DNA of 39,114 nucleotides from Alphaproteobacteria bacterium (lineage in GTDB: Bacteria > Pseudomonadota > Alphaproteobacteria > Rs-D84): positions 1 through 39,114 of the forward strand of contig JAFNYG010000029.1 in assembly GCA_017383325.1 (NCBI GenBank), written 5' to 3'. The position numbers and the translations under genes were made by a program. The notes beneath the pieces are model-generated. The model was not told the origin of the DNA and did not search any database. It saw nothing but the letters and a program-made list of their open reading frames with translations. Position 1 is the first letter of the stretch. Each line of letters opens with the position of its first letter. Shown here one piece after another: positions 26,372 to 34,827 of the stretch.

Positions 26372-27984
26372 TTTATATTCCTTATTTTTCTTTCTAATTG
26401 GGGGACAACTGTTAATCCATCATCAGATAATTCAATTGCGCGTGCATAGGAATCAAGCGCTTTGTCCAACTCGCCCTTTGCTGCGTATATGTCACCCAAG
26501 TTTTCAAACAAAGAAGAACATGTCTCAGACACTTCGCCTACGCGTTCTAACACCTCCAGCGCGGCATCCAGTCCTTCTCGTTGTGCGATTACAACCCCCA
26601 GCGTATCCCACGCCAGTATATCAGACGGATTGTACCGCACTAGATTCATTGCGTATTCATACGCATTATCCAGTTCACGATTTTGTTTTGCCCAAATTTT
26701 TGCCTGCAAAGACAGTATTTCTGGGTCCATCAATAATGCCTCTGATGCTTTGCGAATATCTTTTTGCGCGGCATTCAGATCACCAAACGCGAAATTTATT
26801 TGCGCCCTGCTCTTGATAAAGAATGCCCTTCCCGTGTCGGTTAATTTTTCTTCTTTTAATGCGCGGTCAATCACGCGTATCGCGGCGCGTTTTTTTCCGT
26901 GCTGAATATTATGCCCAACCAGCTTATTCACCGCAGGCACAAACAGTGGGTGTTTTTTTGTCGCATTTTGCAGGGCTTCAATATCACCTGTTTTTTCTGC
27001 GTTGCGCAACAGGGCAAACAGATAAAACGGGCTGTCGCTTTTAATGTTTTTAAAATGTGCGTTGTAATCACCTGTGTTGTTCCAGTAATAATTCCCCAGG
27101 TAATATTCGATTGCGTCATTGCTTTGTGCGAATTGTGGGGCTGTAATTTGTGCGAATCTTAACAGTAATATCGCCAAATCAGAATACATCATAATTTGTG
27201 TGTGTGATACATTTTGCACCAGGCTGAATGCCAGTTGGTTTTTATACCCACTGTATACGGACCAATCCGGCACAGATTTATAGTTTATCATAAACATACC
27301 ACCCGGTCTGGATGTAAAATCGCCATATAATTTTTCTGCGGCATCTGGCATGTTGTGGTGCACAAAGAACGACATTACATACAGATAATCATTTATGTTC
27401 ATAAAGTCCGGGCTGACGGCCTGAAAGTTTTCTGCGGCTTTGTTTATATCGCCCTGCTCGGCATAGATTTGTCCACGAATAAATGCCTTCCATGAATCAT
27501 GCGTTGGCAGTTTTTCTATGAATTGCAACGTGTTTGTATGGAAATCGTTTGCCACCCCGGACCAAATCCGCAATGGCGCCGTCAGCGCAGATTCGTCGTT
27601 TTTATGTCTTTTGTATAATTCTTTCCATTCATCATTTTGCACCAGATATGCGTCATATATCAGGTGTGCTGGCATGCTTTTTTCATTCTTTAACAGTTTT
27701 ACATCCTGTGGCATGTGTCCACTTAAAAAATCTGATATATAAACCGTGTTTTGCACAATAGGATACTGCACGTCGCGCAGATTTTGTGTCAGTTGTGCGG
27801 CTGTGTTAAAATCATTTGTGTAAATTGCATGCTGTGCCGCCAAGAATGCGCCGTATTTCGTGGCCACAAATTCATAAGAATCTTGCTGTTTTGGTTGGCG
27901 TACGCTGTGCCAAACCAGCCCACCTGTGACTGCGATAACTGTAAATAAACTTATTGTGATAAATAAACTTTCTATTTTTCTCAT
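26368..27984 (-). CDS. Membrane-anchored TPR-repeat protein
   Basis: The 538-residue protein begins with one membrane helix (MRKIESLFITISLFTVIAVTGGL), so it is probably anchored in the inner membrane facing the periplasm, followed by helical repeats. The clearest TPRs lie at the C-terminus (ILAWDTLGVVIAQREG about 460-475 and SLFENLGDIYAAKGELDKAL about 495-514). No enzymatic motif is visible, so a scaffolding role is likely. It forms an operon with gpsA (four-base overlap). The frame extends to 28131 into rsmG, but the ATG at 27984 is three bases after the predicted transcription start. Confidence 0.8.
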   Translation of the reverse strand: MRKIESLFITISLFTVIAVTGGLVWHSVRQPKQQDSYEFVATKYGAFLAAQHAIYTNDFNTAAQLTQNLRDVQYPIVQNTVYISDFLSGHMPQDVKLLKNEKSMPAHLIYDAYLVQNDEWKELYKRHKNDESALTAPLRIWSGVANDFHTNTLQFIEKLPTHDSWKAFIRGQIYAEQGDINKAAENFQAVSPDFMNINDYLYVMSFFVHHNMPDAAEKLYGDFTSRPGGMFMINYKSVPDWSVYSGYKNQLAFSLVQNVSHTQIMMYSDLAILLLRFAQITAPQFAQSNDAIEYYLGNYYWNNTGDYNAHFKNIKSDSPFYLFALLRNAEKTGDIEALQNATKKHPLFVPAVNKLVGHNIQHGKKRAAIRVIDRALKEEKLTDTGRAFFIKSRAQINFAFGDLNAAQKDIRKASEALLMDPEILSLQAKIWAKQNRELDNAYEYAMNLVRYNPSDILAWDTLGVVIAQREGLDAALEVLERVGEVSETCSSLFENLGDIYAAKGELDKALDSYARAIELSDDGLTVVPQLERKIRNIK

Positions 27985-27989
27985 AACTG

Positions 27990-27998
27990 TGCTAGAAT
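27990..27998 (+). promoter_or_regulatory. rsmG extended -10 promoter, predicted leaderless
   Basis: TGC followed by TAGAAT (27993-27998) is an extended -10. It ends seven bases before the rsmG ATG. The -35 region is poor, as is usual for this promoter type. It overlaps the -10 of the opposite promoter. Confidence 0.55.
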
Positions 27999-28022
27999 AG
28001 CGCTTATGAACAATAAAGTCAA
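27994..28022 (-). promoter_or_regulatory. TPR-gpsA operon promoter, nearly leaderless
   Basis: Minus strand TTGACT (28017-28022), 17-base spacer, TATTCT (27994-27999), nine bases before the ATG at 27984. The -35 lies in the first codons of rsmG, so transcription of the two genes should be mutually exclusive at any moment. Confidence 0.6.
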
Positions 28023-28566
28023 ATTTGAACGTTATGCGCAACTGTTGCGCGAATGGTCTGGTCGCATGAATCTGGTCGCGCCCAGTACTTTGAACGATAT
28101 TGAAACGCGTCACATCGCAGATTCTGCGCAATTGGCGGATGTTTTGCCACGCGACGTAGATATTATTGATTTGGGCAGTGGTGCTGGATTTCCGGGCATT
28201 GTTTTGGCGATTTTGGGCTGGCGCGTCACTTGTATCGAATCGATTGGAAAAAAAGTTGCGTTTTTAAACGCGGTCAAAGAAGATTTGGGGCTGGATAACC
28301 TGACAATTTATCATGGTCGGGTCGAAGATTTTGTCCGGCATTTACCGGCAAAAACGAATAATTTTGTATTCACTGCGCGTGCATTTGCGTCATTGGTTAA
28401 AATAATGGATTATGTTGCGCACACAAAATACCGGCTTTTTCTATTAAAAGGTCGCGAAATTGCCGGGGAAATTGATGTGGCGAAAGCGAAATATGAATTT
28501 GAATATGATTTAACGCCATCTAAAACCGGTGATGGCTTTATAATTTCTGTGCGTTTTTGCCGGTAA
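28006..28566 (+). CDS. rsmG: 16S rRNA (guanine527-N7)-methyltransferase RsmG
   Basis: SAM-dependent methyltransferase of the GidB family. The 186-residue protein has the SAM-binding motif IIDLGSGAGFPGIVLAI (about 49-65), IESIGKKVAFLNAV (about 77-90) and the VFTARAFASL segment (about 122-131). It is slightly short, as in other alphaproteobacteria. In many bacteria rsmG is followed directly by parA-parB; here an inverted HExxH gene intervenes. There is no Shine-Dalgarno before the ATG. Confidence 0.95.
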   Translation: MNNKVKFERYAQLLREWSGRMNLVAPSTLNDIETRHIADSAQLADVLPRDVDIIDLGSGAGFPGIVLAILGWRVTCIESIGKKVAFLNAVKEDLGLDNLTIYHGRVEDFVRHLPAKTNNFVFTARAFASLVKIMDYVAHTKYRLFLLKGREIAGEIDVAKAKYEFEYDLTPSKTGDGFIISVRFCR

Positions 28567-28578
28567 TTTCATGTGAAA
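28567..28578. promoter_or_regulatory. parS-like palindrome A
   Basis: TTTCATGTGAAA directly follows the rsmG stop. Over 16 bases it matches the widespread parS consensus (TGTTTCACGTGAAACA) at 11 positions, including both TTTCA/TGAAA arms. Assignment rests on nearness to parAB. Confidence 0.4.
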
Positions 28579-28613
28579 TGCAAATTAACATGTTGAAAAA
28601 ACACGCTATTTAT

Positions 28614-28642
28614 AAAAATACCGGTGTTTGCCGGCTTTTTTT
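28614..28642. terminator. Bidirectional hairpin, rsmG / HExxH gene
   Basis: CCGGT (28621-28625) pairs with GCCGG (28630-28634, one G-T pair) and is flanked by A-run and T-run. The T-run touches the stop codon of the HExxH gene. Confidence 0.7.
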
Positions 28643-29549
28643 ATCTTGTGTGAAGTTGTGATAATGTGATTTTGTGTTTTGCCAATGTTTCGCAAACAAG
28701 TTTGTTTACTATGTTAATTGTTTCTTGTCTTGTTTTTTCGCTTGCGCTGCGCCATGGGTTTATCGGGCCGTTTTTTGTTTCAAATTCCCACAGCGGGTCC
28801 CACATGTTAAGTTGTGGTAAAAAGAAACAGCGGTTGAATTTATAGCATTCTTTGTTAGGGGTATAGTCTATTGGTTTGTTTTTATATGCTTTTGCTATGG
28901 TGTTTACATAAAAACCACGCTCTACAGATGACAAAAAGTCTTTTGTTGCGTACTTTATTATTATGTCTGATACTGCAGAATCGTAAAACAATATGCCTGA
29001 AAATGTTTTTGTGTTTTGTTTATATGCAATGATTTCTTGGCATGCATCAATAACAAATTTTTTTGCTTGTGGCATATTGTTGTTGTTTTCTATACAGTAT
29101 TCTATTCCTTCGACGATTTCTGCGGCGGGTGCCATGATTTCGTTAAATGCGGCAATTTGTGCGCGCACATAAGGGGTGTAGTTTTCTGTTTTTCTTGTCA
29201 AGATTGCTTTGCGGGCATGTTCGCGTTCGTGTCGCAGGGTGAATTTGTGGTAACTGTTGTTCAGGTTGCAACAATCGATAACGCGCCTGTCGTTGGTGTC
29301 TGCAACAAAATACGACAATTGGATTGTGTTAGATTTTATAAAGAATGCACCATTTGCCTTCTTGCCAAATTCCTTTGATGAATTTATGTTTACTGTGTCG
29401 ATTTTGTATTTTAAATCTGGGATATTTATTTTTGTTGTTTTTGGCTTTGTTTGTGTTTGTACAGGTTTATGTTCTGTCCATGCAGAAAACAGCGCAACGG
29501 CGCCAAAAATCAAAGGTAGTGACCAAGATGTGTATTTCTTAAACTTCAT
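28641..29549 (-). CDS. Membrane-anchored HExxH protein, putative zinc metallopeptidase
   Basis: No named family recognised. The 302-residue product has an N-terminal membrane anchor or signal (SWSLPLIFGAVALFSAW, about 8-24), a Pro/Thr/Lys linker and, at residues 107-111, HEREH inside FTLRHEREHARKAIL, a zinc-peptidase HExxH motif. NEIMAPAAEIVEG (about 136-148) lies where gluzincins carry a third glutamate ligand. Cysteines at 93-94 (ICC-like DCCN), 152 and later suggest disulfides. The gene sits inverted between rsmG and parA. An upstream in-frame ATG exists at 29567, but it lies in the promoter; the ATG at 29549 is at the predicted +1. The catalytic role is inferred from the motif only. Confidence 0.7.
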   Translation of the reverse strand: MKFKKYTSWSLPLIFGAVALFSAWTEHKPVQTQTKPKTTKINIPDLKYKIDTVNINSSKEFGKKANGAFFIKSNTIQLSYFVADTNDRRVIDCCNLNNSYHKFTLRHEREHARKAILTRKTENYTPYVRAQIAAFNEIMAPAAEIVEGIEYCIENNNNMPQAKKFVIDACQEIIAYKQNTKTFSGILFYDSAVSDIIIKYATKDFLSSVERGFYVNTIAKAYKNKPIDYTPNKECYKFNRCFFLPQLNMWDPLWEFETKNGPINPWRSASEKTRQETINIVNKLVCETLAKHKITLSQLHTR

Positions 29550-29555
29550 ATTGTT

Positions 29556-29583
29556 ATTATAGCACAAAAATACGCTTTGTCAA
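29556..29583 (-). promoter_or_regulatory. Perfect-consensus, predicted leaderless promoter of the HExxH gene
   Basis: Minus strand TTGACA (29578-29583), 16-base spacer ending TGC, TATAAT (29556-29561), then AACAAT and the ATG at 29549. Both hexamers are exact consensus, with an extended -10, and +1 falls on the A of the start codon. Confidence 0.85.
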
Positions 29584-29598
29584 GTATGGTTGCTTTTG

Positions 29599-29610
29599 TT
29601 TCATATGAAA
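29599..29610. promoter_or_regulatory. parS-like palindrome B, upstream of parA
   Basis: TTTCATATGAAA is a perfect 12-base palindrome. Over 16 bases it matches the parS consensus at 12 positions. It lies between the HExxH promoter and parA. Confidence 0.45.
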
Positions 29611-29663
29611 TTATTAATAATGTATTGATTTTTAATGTTTTTTATCGTTGTTTAGATAAATTC

Positions 29664-29690
29664 TTGACCGAATCGTATGTATTTTATAAC
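29664..29690 (+). promoter_or_regulatory. Candidate parA promoter
   Basis: TTGACC (29664-29669), 15-base spacer, TATAAC (29685-29690). The short spacer lowers confidence. The leader of about 22 bases contains GGAAGGGAA. Confidence 0.35.
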
Positions 29691-29718
29691 CTGTACATGG
29701 AAAATTATGGAAGGGAAT

Positions 29719-30501
29719 ATGACACGGATTATTGCATTTGCAAATCAAAAGGGCGGGGTTGGTAAAACTACGACGGCCATCAATATTGGTGCGTCTTTGG
29801 CGGCGATAAAACAGCGTGTATTGTTGGTTGATTTGGATCAACAGGGCAATGCTGGGACCGGTCTGGGGTTTGAGCGTGCATCCCATTGTCAAAGTGTTTA
29901 CGGTGTTATTATGGGTACGGCAAATGCGGCTGATAATATTTTGTCTACTGCGGTACCAGGGTTGCATTTGTTACCGTCGTCCCAGGCGTTGGCCGGCGCG
30001 GACGTAGATCTGCTGGATATAGAAAATCGTGAATTTCGTCTGCGCGACGCGTTGCGTCCAATAATGGAATATTATGATTATATACTGCTGGATTGTCCGC
30101 CGGCATTGGGGTATTTAACAATTAATGCATTGACGACGGCGGATTCTGTAATAATACCGTTGCAGTGCGAATTTTTTGCACTCGAAGGGGTTCAGCAATT
30201 AACAGACACAATCGATATTGTGCAAAAGAAATGGAATCCAGACTTGAATATTCTGGGGGTATTATTAACCATGTACGATCGTCGTTATGGTTTGACGCGT
30301 GCGGTTGACGAAGATGTGCGCAAAACATTTGGTGACATTGTGTTTAAAACGGTTGTTCCGCGCAATGTCCGCGTGTCTGAGGCACCATCCCACGGCAAAC
30401 CGGCATTGTTTTATGATTTTAATTCAACCGGCGCCCAGGCATATTTGCGTGTCGCGACCGAGGTTGTAGAACGAACCACAGGGGGGACAGATGGCGAATA
30501 A
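29719..30501 (+). CDS. parA: Chromosome-partitioning ATPase ParA
   Basis: Deviant Walker ATPase that moves ParB-parS complexes for chromosome segregation. The 260-residue protein starts MTRIIAFANQKGGVGKTTT (signature Lys11 and Lys16), has Walker B YILLDCPPALGYL (about 118-130) and the typical C-terminal VPRNVRVSEAPSHGKP segment. The frame extends upstream to 29677, but the ATG at 29719 has GGAAGGGAAT. It overlaps parB by 11 bases. The length is that of chromosomal (not plasmid) ParA. Confidence 0.97.
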   Translation: MTRIIAFANQKGGVGKTTTAINIGASLAAIKQRVLLVDLDQQGNAGTGLGFERASHCQSVYGVIMGTANAADNILSTAVPGLHLLPSSQALAGADVDLLDIENREFRLRDALRPIMEYYDYILLDCPPALGYLTINALTTADSVIIPLQCEFFALEGVQQLTDTIDIVQKKWNPDLNILGVLLTMYDRRYGLTRAVDEDVRKTFGDIVFKTVVPRNVRVSEAPSHGKPALFYDFNSTGAQAYLRVATEVVERTTGGTDGE

Positions 30502-31369
30502 ATTTGGTTTAGGTCGTGGATTGGCGGATATTGGTGCGTCGCGTGGTGCGATACCTGACATATCATTGTTGACCCAGAATGAACGTGTTGTTGTCCGTCA
30601 AATACCGCTGGCGCAAATTGGGGCAAATCCTGATCAGCCACGCAAAACATTTTCAGAATCAGAATTGGCGGAATTGGCGGCATCTATCCGTGAAAAGGGT
30701 GTTTTACAACCTATTTTATTGCGCAGTGTATCTGGGCGTCCTTATATGTATGAAATTGTTGCCGGCGAACGTCGTTTTCGTGCGTCCAAGATTGCCGGAC
30801 TTAGCGAGATTCCAGCCCTGGTAAAATCAATGGATGATAATAATGCGCGCGAAATCGCATTGATTGAAAATGTCCAGCGCGAAAATCTGAATCCAATCGA
30901 AGAAGCGCGTGCCTATAAAAATCTGATGGAATGTTGTGATTATGAATTGGATGATGTTTCGCGTCTTATTGGTAAATCGGCCAGTTATATTCGCAATATG
31001 CTGCGTTTAACGTCGTTGCCAGAATCTGTCCAAGGATTGGTAGAGCAGGGCGAGCTGTCTGCATCCCATGCGCGAACGATTGCGGTTGCAGAAAATCCGA
31101 CCGAATTGGCGCACAAAATCATTGCACAGAAATTATCTGTTGCGGCAACTGATAAATTGGTAAAGACCGCGCCACGCGCCCAAAACACGCGCGCGCACAC
31201 GCAAAAAACGATTGATGCTGCATCTGTTCGCGAGATTGAGGGACGTATAAAGTCTGCCCTGGGGGTGCCTGTAAAGTTGACTGAACGTCGCGGCGGGGCA
31301 GGGCAGATAACATTATCTTTTGCGACGCGCACCCAATTATACGAATTGGTTGAATCATTAACCAAATAA
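30491..31369 (+). CDS. parB: Chromosome-partitioning protein ParB
   Basis: CTP-dependent clamp that loads at parS and spreads. The 292-residue protein has the N-terminal ParB/Srx nucleotide-binding domain with PDQPRKTFSE (about 48-57), GVLQPILLR and the box AGERRFRAS (about 90-98), then ENVQRENLNPIEEA, a helix-turn-helix (DDVSRLIGKSASYIRNMLRL, about 153-172) and a C-terminal dimer domain after a basic linker. ATG at 30491 inside the end of parA. Two tandem terminators follow. Confidence 0.97.
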   Translation: MANKFGLGRGLADIGASRGAIPDISLLTQNERVVVRQIPLAQIGANPDQPRKTFSESELAELAASIREKGVLQPILLRSVSGRPYMYEIVAGERRFRASKIAGLSEIPALVKSMDDNNAREIALIENVQRENLNPIEEARAYKNLMECCDYELDDVSRLIGKSASYIRNMLRLTSLPESVQGLVEQGELSASHARTIAVAENPTELAHKIIAQKLSVAATDKLVKTAPRAQNTRAHTQKTIDAASVREIEGRIKSALGVPVKLTERRGGAGQITLSFATRTQLYELVESLTK

Positions 31370-31384
31370 AAATGTTAAAAAAAA

Positions 31385-31407
31385 GCCGGCAAAAGCCGGC
31401 GTTTTTT
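31385..31407 (+). terminator. First terminator after parB
   Basis: GCCGGC (31385-31390) / GCCGGC (31395-31400) around AAAA, then six T from 31402. Confidence 0.85.
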
Positions 31408-31443
31408 ATAAAACACAATAACATGTAAAATTGTTAATTATTT

Positions 31444-31465
31444 ACCGGCCTTTGCCGGTGTTTTT
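31444..31465 (+). terminator. Second terminator after parB
   Basis: ACCGGC (31444-31449) / GCCGGT (31454-31459) around CTTT, then five T. It stands 36 bases after the first and no gene lies between them. Confidence 0.75.
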
Positions 31466-31568
31466 AACATGTTTTTGCACTATGTGTATTTTTTTTGATT
31501 TTAATTGAAAGTTGGCAATTTTTTTTGTAGTCTGAACATGCGATAAAAAAATACAGGGGAAACATACG

Positions 31569-31763
31569 ATGGACGACAAAAAATTATCATTTGAAGATGC
31601 TTATAAACAGCTAATGGAATTGGTGAAAAAGATGGAATCTGGCGAATTGCCGTTGGCGGATTCTGTTGCCGCCTATGAACAGGGGATAAAATTAAAGGCG
31701 TACTGTGAACAATTGTTAAAAGAAGCAGAATTAAAAATCGAAACCCTGAAAGTGGGTGCATAG
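31569..31763 (+). CDS. xseB: Exodeoxyribonuclease VII small subunit
   Basis: The 64-residue all-helical protein shows the family pattern LSFEDAYKQLMELVKKMESGELPL followed by SVAAYEQGIKLKAYCEQLL. XseB assembles with XseA (not in this window) to degrade single-stranded DNA. The ATG follows AGGGGA at 31556. Its end overlaps a possible mutS GTG by eight bases. Confidence 0.92.
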   Translation: MDDKKLSFEDAYKQLMELVKKMESGELPLADSVAAYEQGIKLKAYCEQLLKEAELKIETLKVGA

Positions 31764-31785
31764 TAAAAATACAACAGGTATTATC

Positions 31786-34314
31786 GTGGCAGACAAAGGC
31801 AAATTGACCCCCGTTATGCAGCAATATGTAGATATGAAGTCTGAAAATCCAGACGCGTTGCTGATGTTTCGTTTGGGGGATTTTTATGAATCTTTTTTCG
31901 AAGATGCCCGCACAATCAGTGCAGCATTGGGTTTGGTATTGACGGCGCGCGGCATCGACGGTGACGGCAATGATATTCCAATGTGTGGGATTCCGTGGCA
32001 TGCGGCAGACAACTATTTTGGCCGCCTGGTACGTGCCGGGTACAAGGTTGCGTTGGTTGAACAAATGGAAACCCCCGCCCAGGCCAAGGCGCGCGGGCAC
32101 AAGTTTATTGAACGTCGTGTTGTTCGTGTTTTAACGCCGGGTACATTGACGGATGAAAATTTATTAAGTCCCAAGAACTCGAATTTCCTGGTTGCGATTT
32201 CGCCCATTGGTGGTGGCAAATATGATATTGCAGGTTGTGATATTTCGACCGGTGAGTTTTTTATTGGTACCACGTCTGAACCGGTTGATGACCTGGTGCG
32301 CATTAACCCAGCCGAGGTTATTTTCCCATTTCACACCGCCGAAGAAAAAACGATTTCTAAATTGCGTGAATTGTTTAAATCGACCCCTGTTTATGAAAAG
32401 CTGTATCATCGCACAGACATAGACATGGTTGTATCGCGTGTGTTTGGTGGCGCGGTGGACGCGGGCACGGTTGCAAAAAATACAGATGGTGCGATATGCT
32501 TGCTTGCGGGGTATTTATTTAATACCCAACGTGACGCAACAATTACGTTTCGTGCACCATACACATTCAAATCAGGCCGCCAGTTGTTAATTGATTCTGC
32601 CACCTGGCGCAGTTTGGAAATAGATTCCCCGATTAACGACGGTGGTGCATGTTTGATTGATGTATTGGATGAAACGCGCACTGCGGCGGGGGCGCGCAAA
32701 TTGCGTGCATATTTGCGCAGTTTGTCTGCGGACATTAACCAGATATCAGTGCGCCAATCGCACATATCGCATTTTATTTTGAATCCAGACATTTGTGCAT
32801 TGGTCCAAGATATATTATCATCTGTTCCCGACGTTGGTCGTTCGTTATCGCGTCTGTTATCGGGGCGTGGCACGCCGCGCGACATGCGCAACATTACAGA
32901 TTTCTTGGTTGTGTTGCCGCGCGCCCAGATTTTATCATCGCGTCTGGATGCGGGTTTTGCCCCTATGTTTGCTGAAATCAATACGCACGGCGAATTGTGT
33001 TCTAAACTAGTTCGAGCATTATCAGACGAACTGCCAACATTTTTCCGTGATGGCGGTGTGATACGTTCAGGTTTTGATGCGTCGCTGGATCATATGCGTG
33101 AATTATCCAATGGTGCGCGCGAAACAATTGCGGGTCTGCAGACGCAATATATATCCCAGACTGGCATAAACACCCTGAAAATAAAGTACAACAACATTCT
33201 GGGTTATTTTATCGAGGTTCCCAGTTCCCGTGCCGACGTGATGATGTCACCTGAATCTGGTTTTATTCATCGTCAAACGATGGCGGGTAACATGCGGTTT
33301 ACGACATCGCGTCTGATTGACCTGGACAATGACGTTCGCAGTGCTGCGGAAAAAGCGGCCGCCATCGAAGAAGAAATTATCAAGACCCTGATTGACTATA
33401 TCCGTGAAATCTCGGATGATTTATTGTCTGTGGCGGATCTGTTGGCGGATGCGGACGTTTGGACATCGCTAAGCTGTGTTGCAGACAAATATTCTTGGAC
33501 GCGTCCGCAGATAACGGATGACTGTGCGTTCGACATTGTTGGTGGCCGTCACCCTGTGATTGAATCTGTCTTGCGTGCACATGGTGATAACTTTGTTAAG
33601 AACGATTGCAATCTGAATGCGCACGCAATTGCGTTGCTGACGGGGCCAAATATGGCGGGGAAATCGACATACCTGCGTCAAAATGCATTGATTGTTGTTC
33701 TGGCGCACCTGGGATCGTATGTTCCGGCTGTGTCTGCCACAATTGGCATTTGTGACCAGTTATTCAGTCGCGTTGGTGCTTCTGACAACCTGGCGGCGGG
33801 TCAGTCCACATTCATGGTAGAGATGAGCGAGACCGCCAACATCCTGAACCGTGCAACCAATCGTTCATTTATCATATTTGATGAAATAGGGCGGGGCACT
33901 GCAACCTATGATGGTATGGCAATTGCCCATGCGGTATTGGAATACCTGGACGAAATGCAGCCACGTACATTGTTTGCAACACATTATCATGAATTGACCG
34001 CACTGGTGTCGAATGACGGATTAAAGCATGCCGCGTGTCTGACGATTGACGTTCGCGAACATAACAATGAAATTGTATTTATGCATAAAATCGTTGCGGG
34101 TGTTGCAAATCGGTCTTATGGTATTCATGTGGCACGCATGGCGGGCATGCCGAAATCGGTTATTGCGCGCGCAGAATGTGTGCTAAGTGCGCTGGAATCG
34201 AACGAGCCTGTGATGCCATCACAGAATTGCGCGCCAAAGCCTGCGCCCACCCCAGCACCGAAAAAATCATGTGTTTCGGATAACGTGTCGCCACAGTTAA
34301 GTTTGTTTGGTTAA
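31786..34314 (+). CDS. mutS: DNA mismatch repair protein MutS
   Basis: Recognises mismatches and recruits MutL. The 842-residue protein has the mismatch-binding FYE motif (MFRLGDFYESFFEDA, about 27-41), connector, lever and clamp domains, then the ABC ATPase: Walker A LLTGPNMAGKSTYL (about 618-631), STFMVEMSETANIL and the Walker B DEIGRGTATYDGMA (about 698-711). GTG at 31786 (VADKGK) with AGGT upstream is chosen; an in-frame GTG at 31756 inside xseB is the alternative and adds ten residues. The C-terminal tail is Pro/Ala-rich. Confidence 0.96.
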   Translation: MADKGKLTPVMQQYVDMKSENPDALLMFRLGDFYESFFEDARTISAALGLVLTARGIDGDGNDIPMCGIPWHAADNYFGRLVRAGYKVALVEQMETPAQAKARGHKFIERRVVRVLTPGTLTDENLLSPKNSNFLVAISPIGGGKYDIAGCDISTGEFFIGTTSEPVDDLVRINPAEVIFPFHTAEEKTISKLRELFKSTPVYEKLYHRTDIDMVVSRVFGGAVDAGTVAKNTDGAICLLAGYLFNTQRDATITFRAPYTFKSGRQLLIDSATWRSLEIDSPINDGGACLIDVLDETRTAAGARKLRAYLRSLSADINQISVRQSHISHFILNPDICALVQDILSSVPDVGRSLSRLLSGRGTPRDMRNITDFLVVLPRAQILSSRLDAGFAPMFAEINTHGELCSKLVRALSDELPTFFRDGGVIRSGFDASLDHMRELSNGARETIAGLQTQYISQTGINTLKIKYNNILGYFIEVPSSRADVMMSPESGFIHRQTMAGNMRFTTSRLIDLDNDVRSAAEKAAAIEEEIIKTLIDYIREISDDLLSVADLLADADVWTSLSCVADKYSWTRPQITDDCAFDIVGGRHPVIESVLRAHGDNFVKNDCNLNAHAIALLTGPNMAGKSTYLRQNALIVVLAHLGSYVPAVSATIGICDQLFSRVGASDNLAAGQSTFMVEMSETANILNRATNRSFIIFDEIGRGTATYDGMAIAHAVLEYLDEMQPRTLFATHYHELTALVSNDGLKHAACLTIDVREHNNEIVFMHKIVAGVANRSYGIHVARMAGMPKSVIARAECVLSALESNEPVMPSQNCAPKPAPTPAPKKSCVSDNVSPQLSLFG

Positions 34315-34329
34315 TTAAAGGGATTTTTT

Positions 34330-34827
34330 ATGATTATAAAACCAAAGTATGTTTTTCAAGCAAACTCGTGCAATCTTGTTCAGCAAGAATTTTCAACCAA
34401 GCAAGAATTATTAAACTTTATACACTCCTTTGATTTCAGAAATCTGTATGATTCAGATGGTAAACCAACATACGGAATTACCCGTGGTTTTCGCGACCAT
34501 CAATTTCGGGTTGGTGCGCGCCTGGTGTTTGAAATCGATGGATACCAGGCAAAATCTAATATTATCTGGGGACCAAAATATTATGTCGGGCGTTCTGCAA
34601 ATTGTACCAACAATATATTAAGGGTAGAAATGCCGGTTATTCCCGGGATACTGTATGGCAACCGGTATTATGAAGAATATAAAAAGATTCTTGCCAAAGA
34701 TGATATGGTTTTTGACCCAGTTCGTATGTGCCAGGTTTATCCGCCATGCAAAGGTCGCCCGTCACAGTTGACACGATTTATCCAACAAATAGAAAAACAA
34801 AAATATAATCTGGACAAGGTAAGATGA
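34330..34827 (+). CDS. Unknown 165-residue protein between mutS and truB
   Basis: No family recognised. The protein is soluble and mixed alpha/beta, rich in Tyr, Asn and basic residues, with notable stretches TRGFRDHQFRVGARLVFEIDG (about 51-71 in part), IIWGPKYYVGRSANCTNN and VYPPCKGRPSQLTRF near the C-terminus. No signal peptide or membrane helix. The ATG follows AAGGGA, and its TGA overlaps the truB ATG by four bases, strong evidence that it is translated in the same operon. Codon use resembles the carrier-like and HExxH genes (more AT-rich) rather than mutS or truB. Confidence 0.75.
   Translation: MIIKPKYVFQANSCNLVQQEFSTKQELLNFIHSFDFRNLYDSDGKPTYGITRGFRDHQFRVGARLVFEIDGYQAKSNIIWGPKYYVGRSANCTNNILRVEMPVIPGILYGNRYYEEYKKILAKDDMVFDPVRMCQVYPPCKGRPSQLTRFIQQIEKQKYNLDKVR

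Noticed and set aside
31408..31443. Possible small RNA between the two terminators after parB
   Set aside because: Only 36 bases with no promoter; tandem terminators explain it better.
31756..31785. GTG start for mutS inside xseB
   Set aside because: Possible, but the added ten residues are not MutS-like and the GTG at 31786 has a better ribosome site; kept as an alternative.
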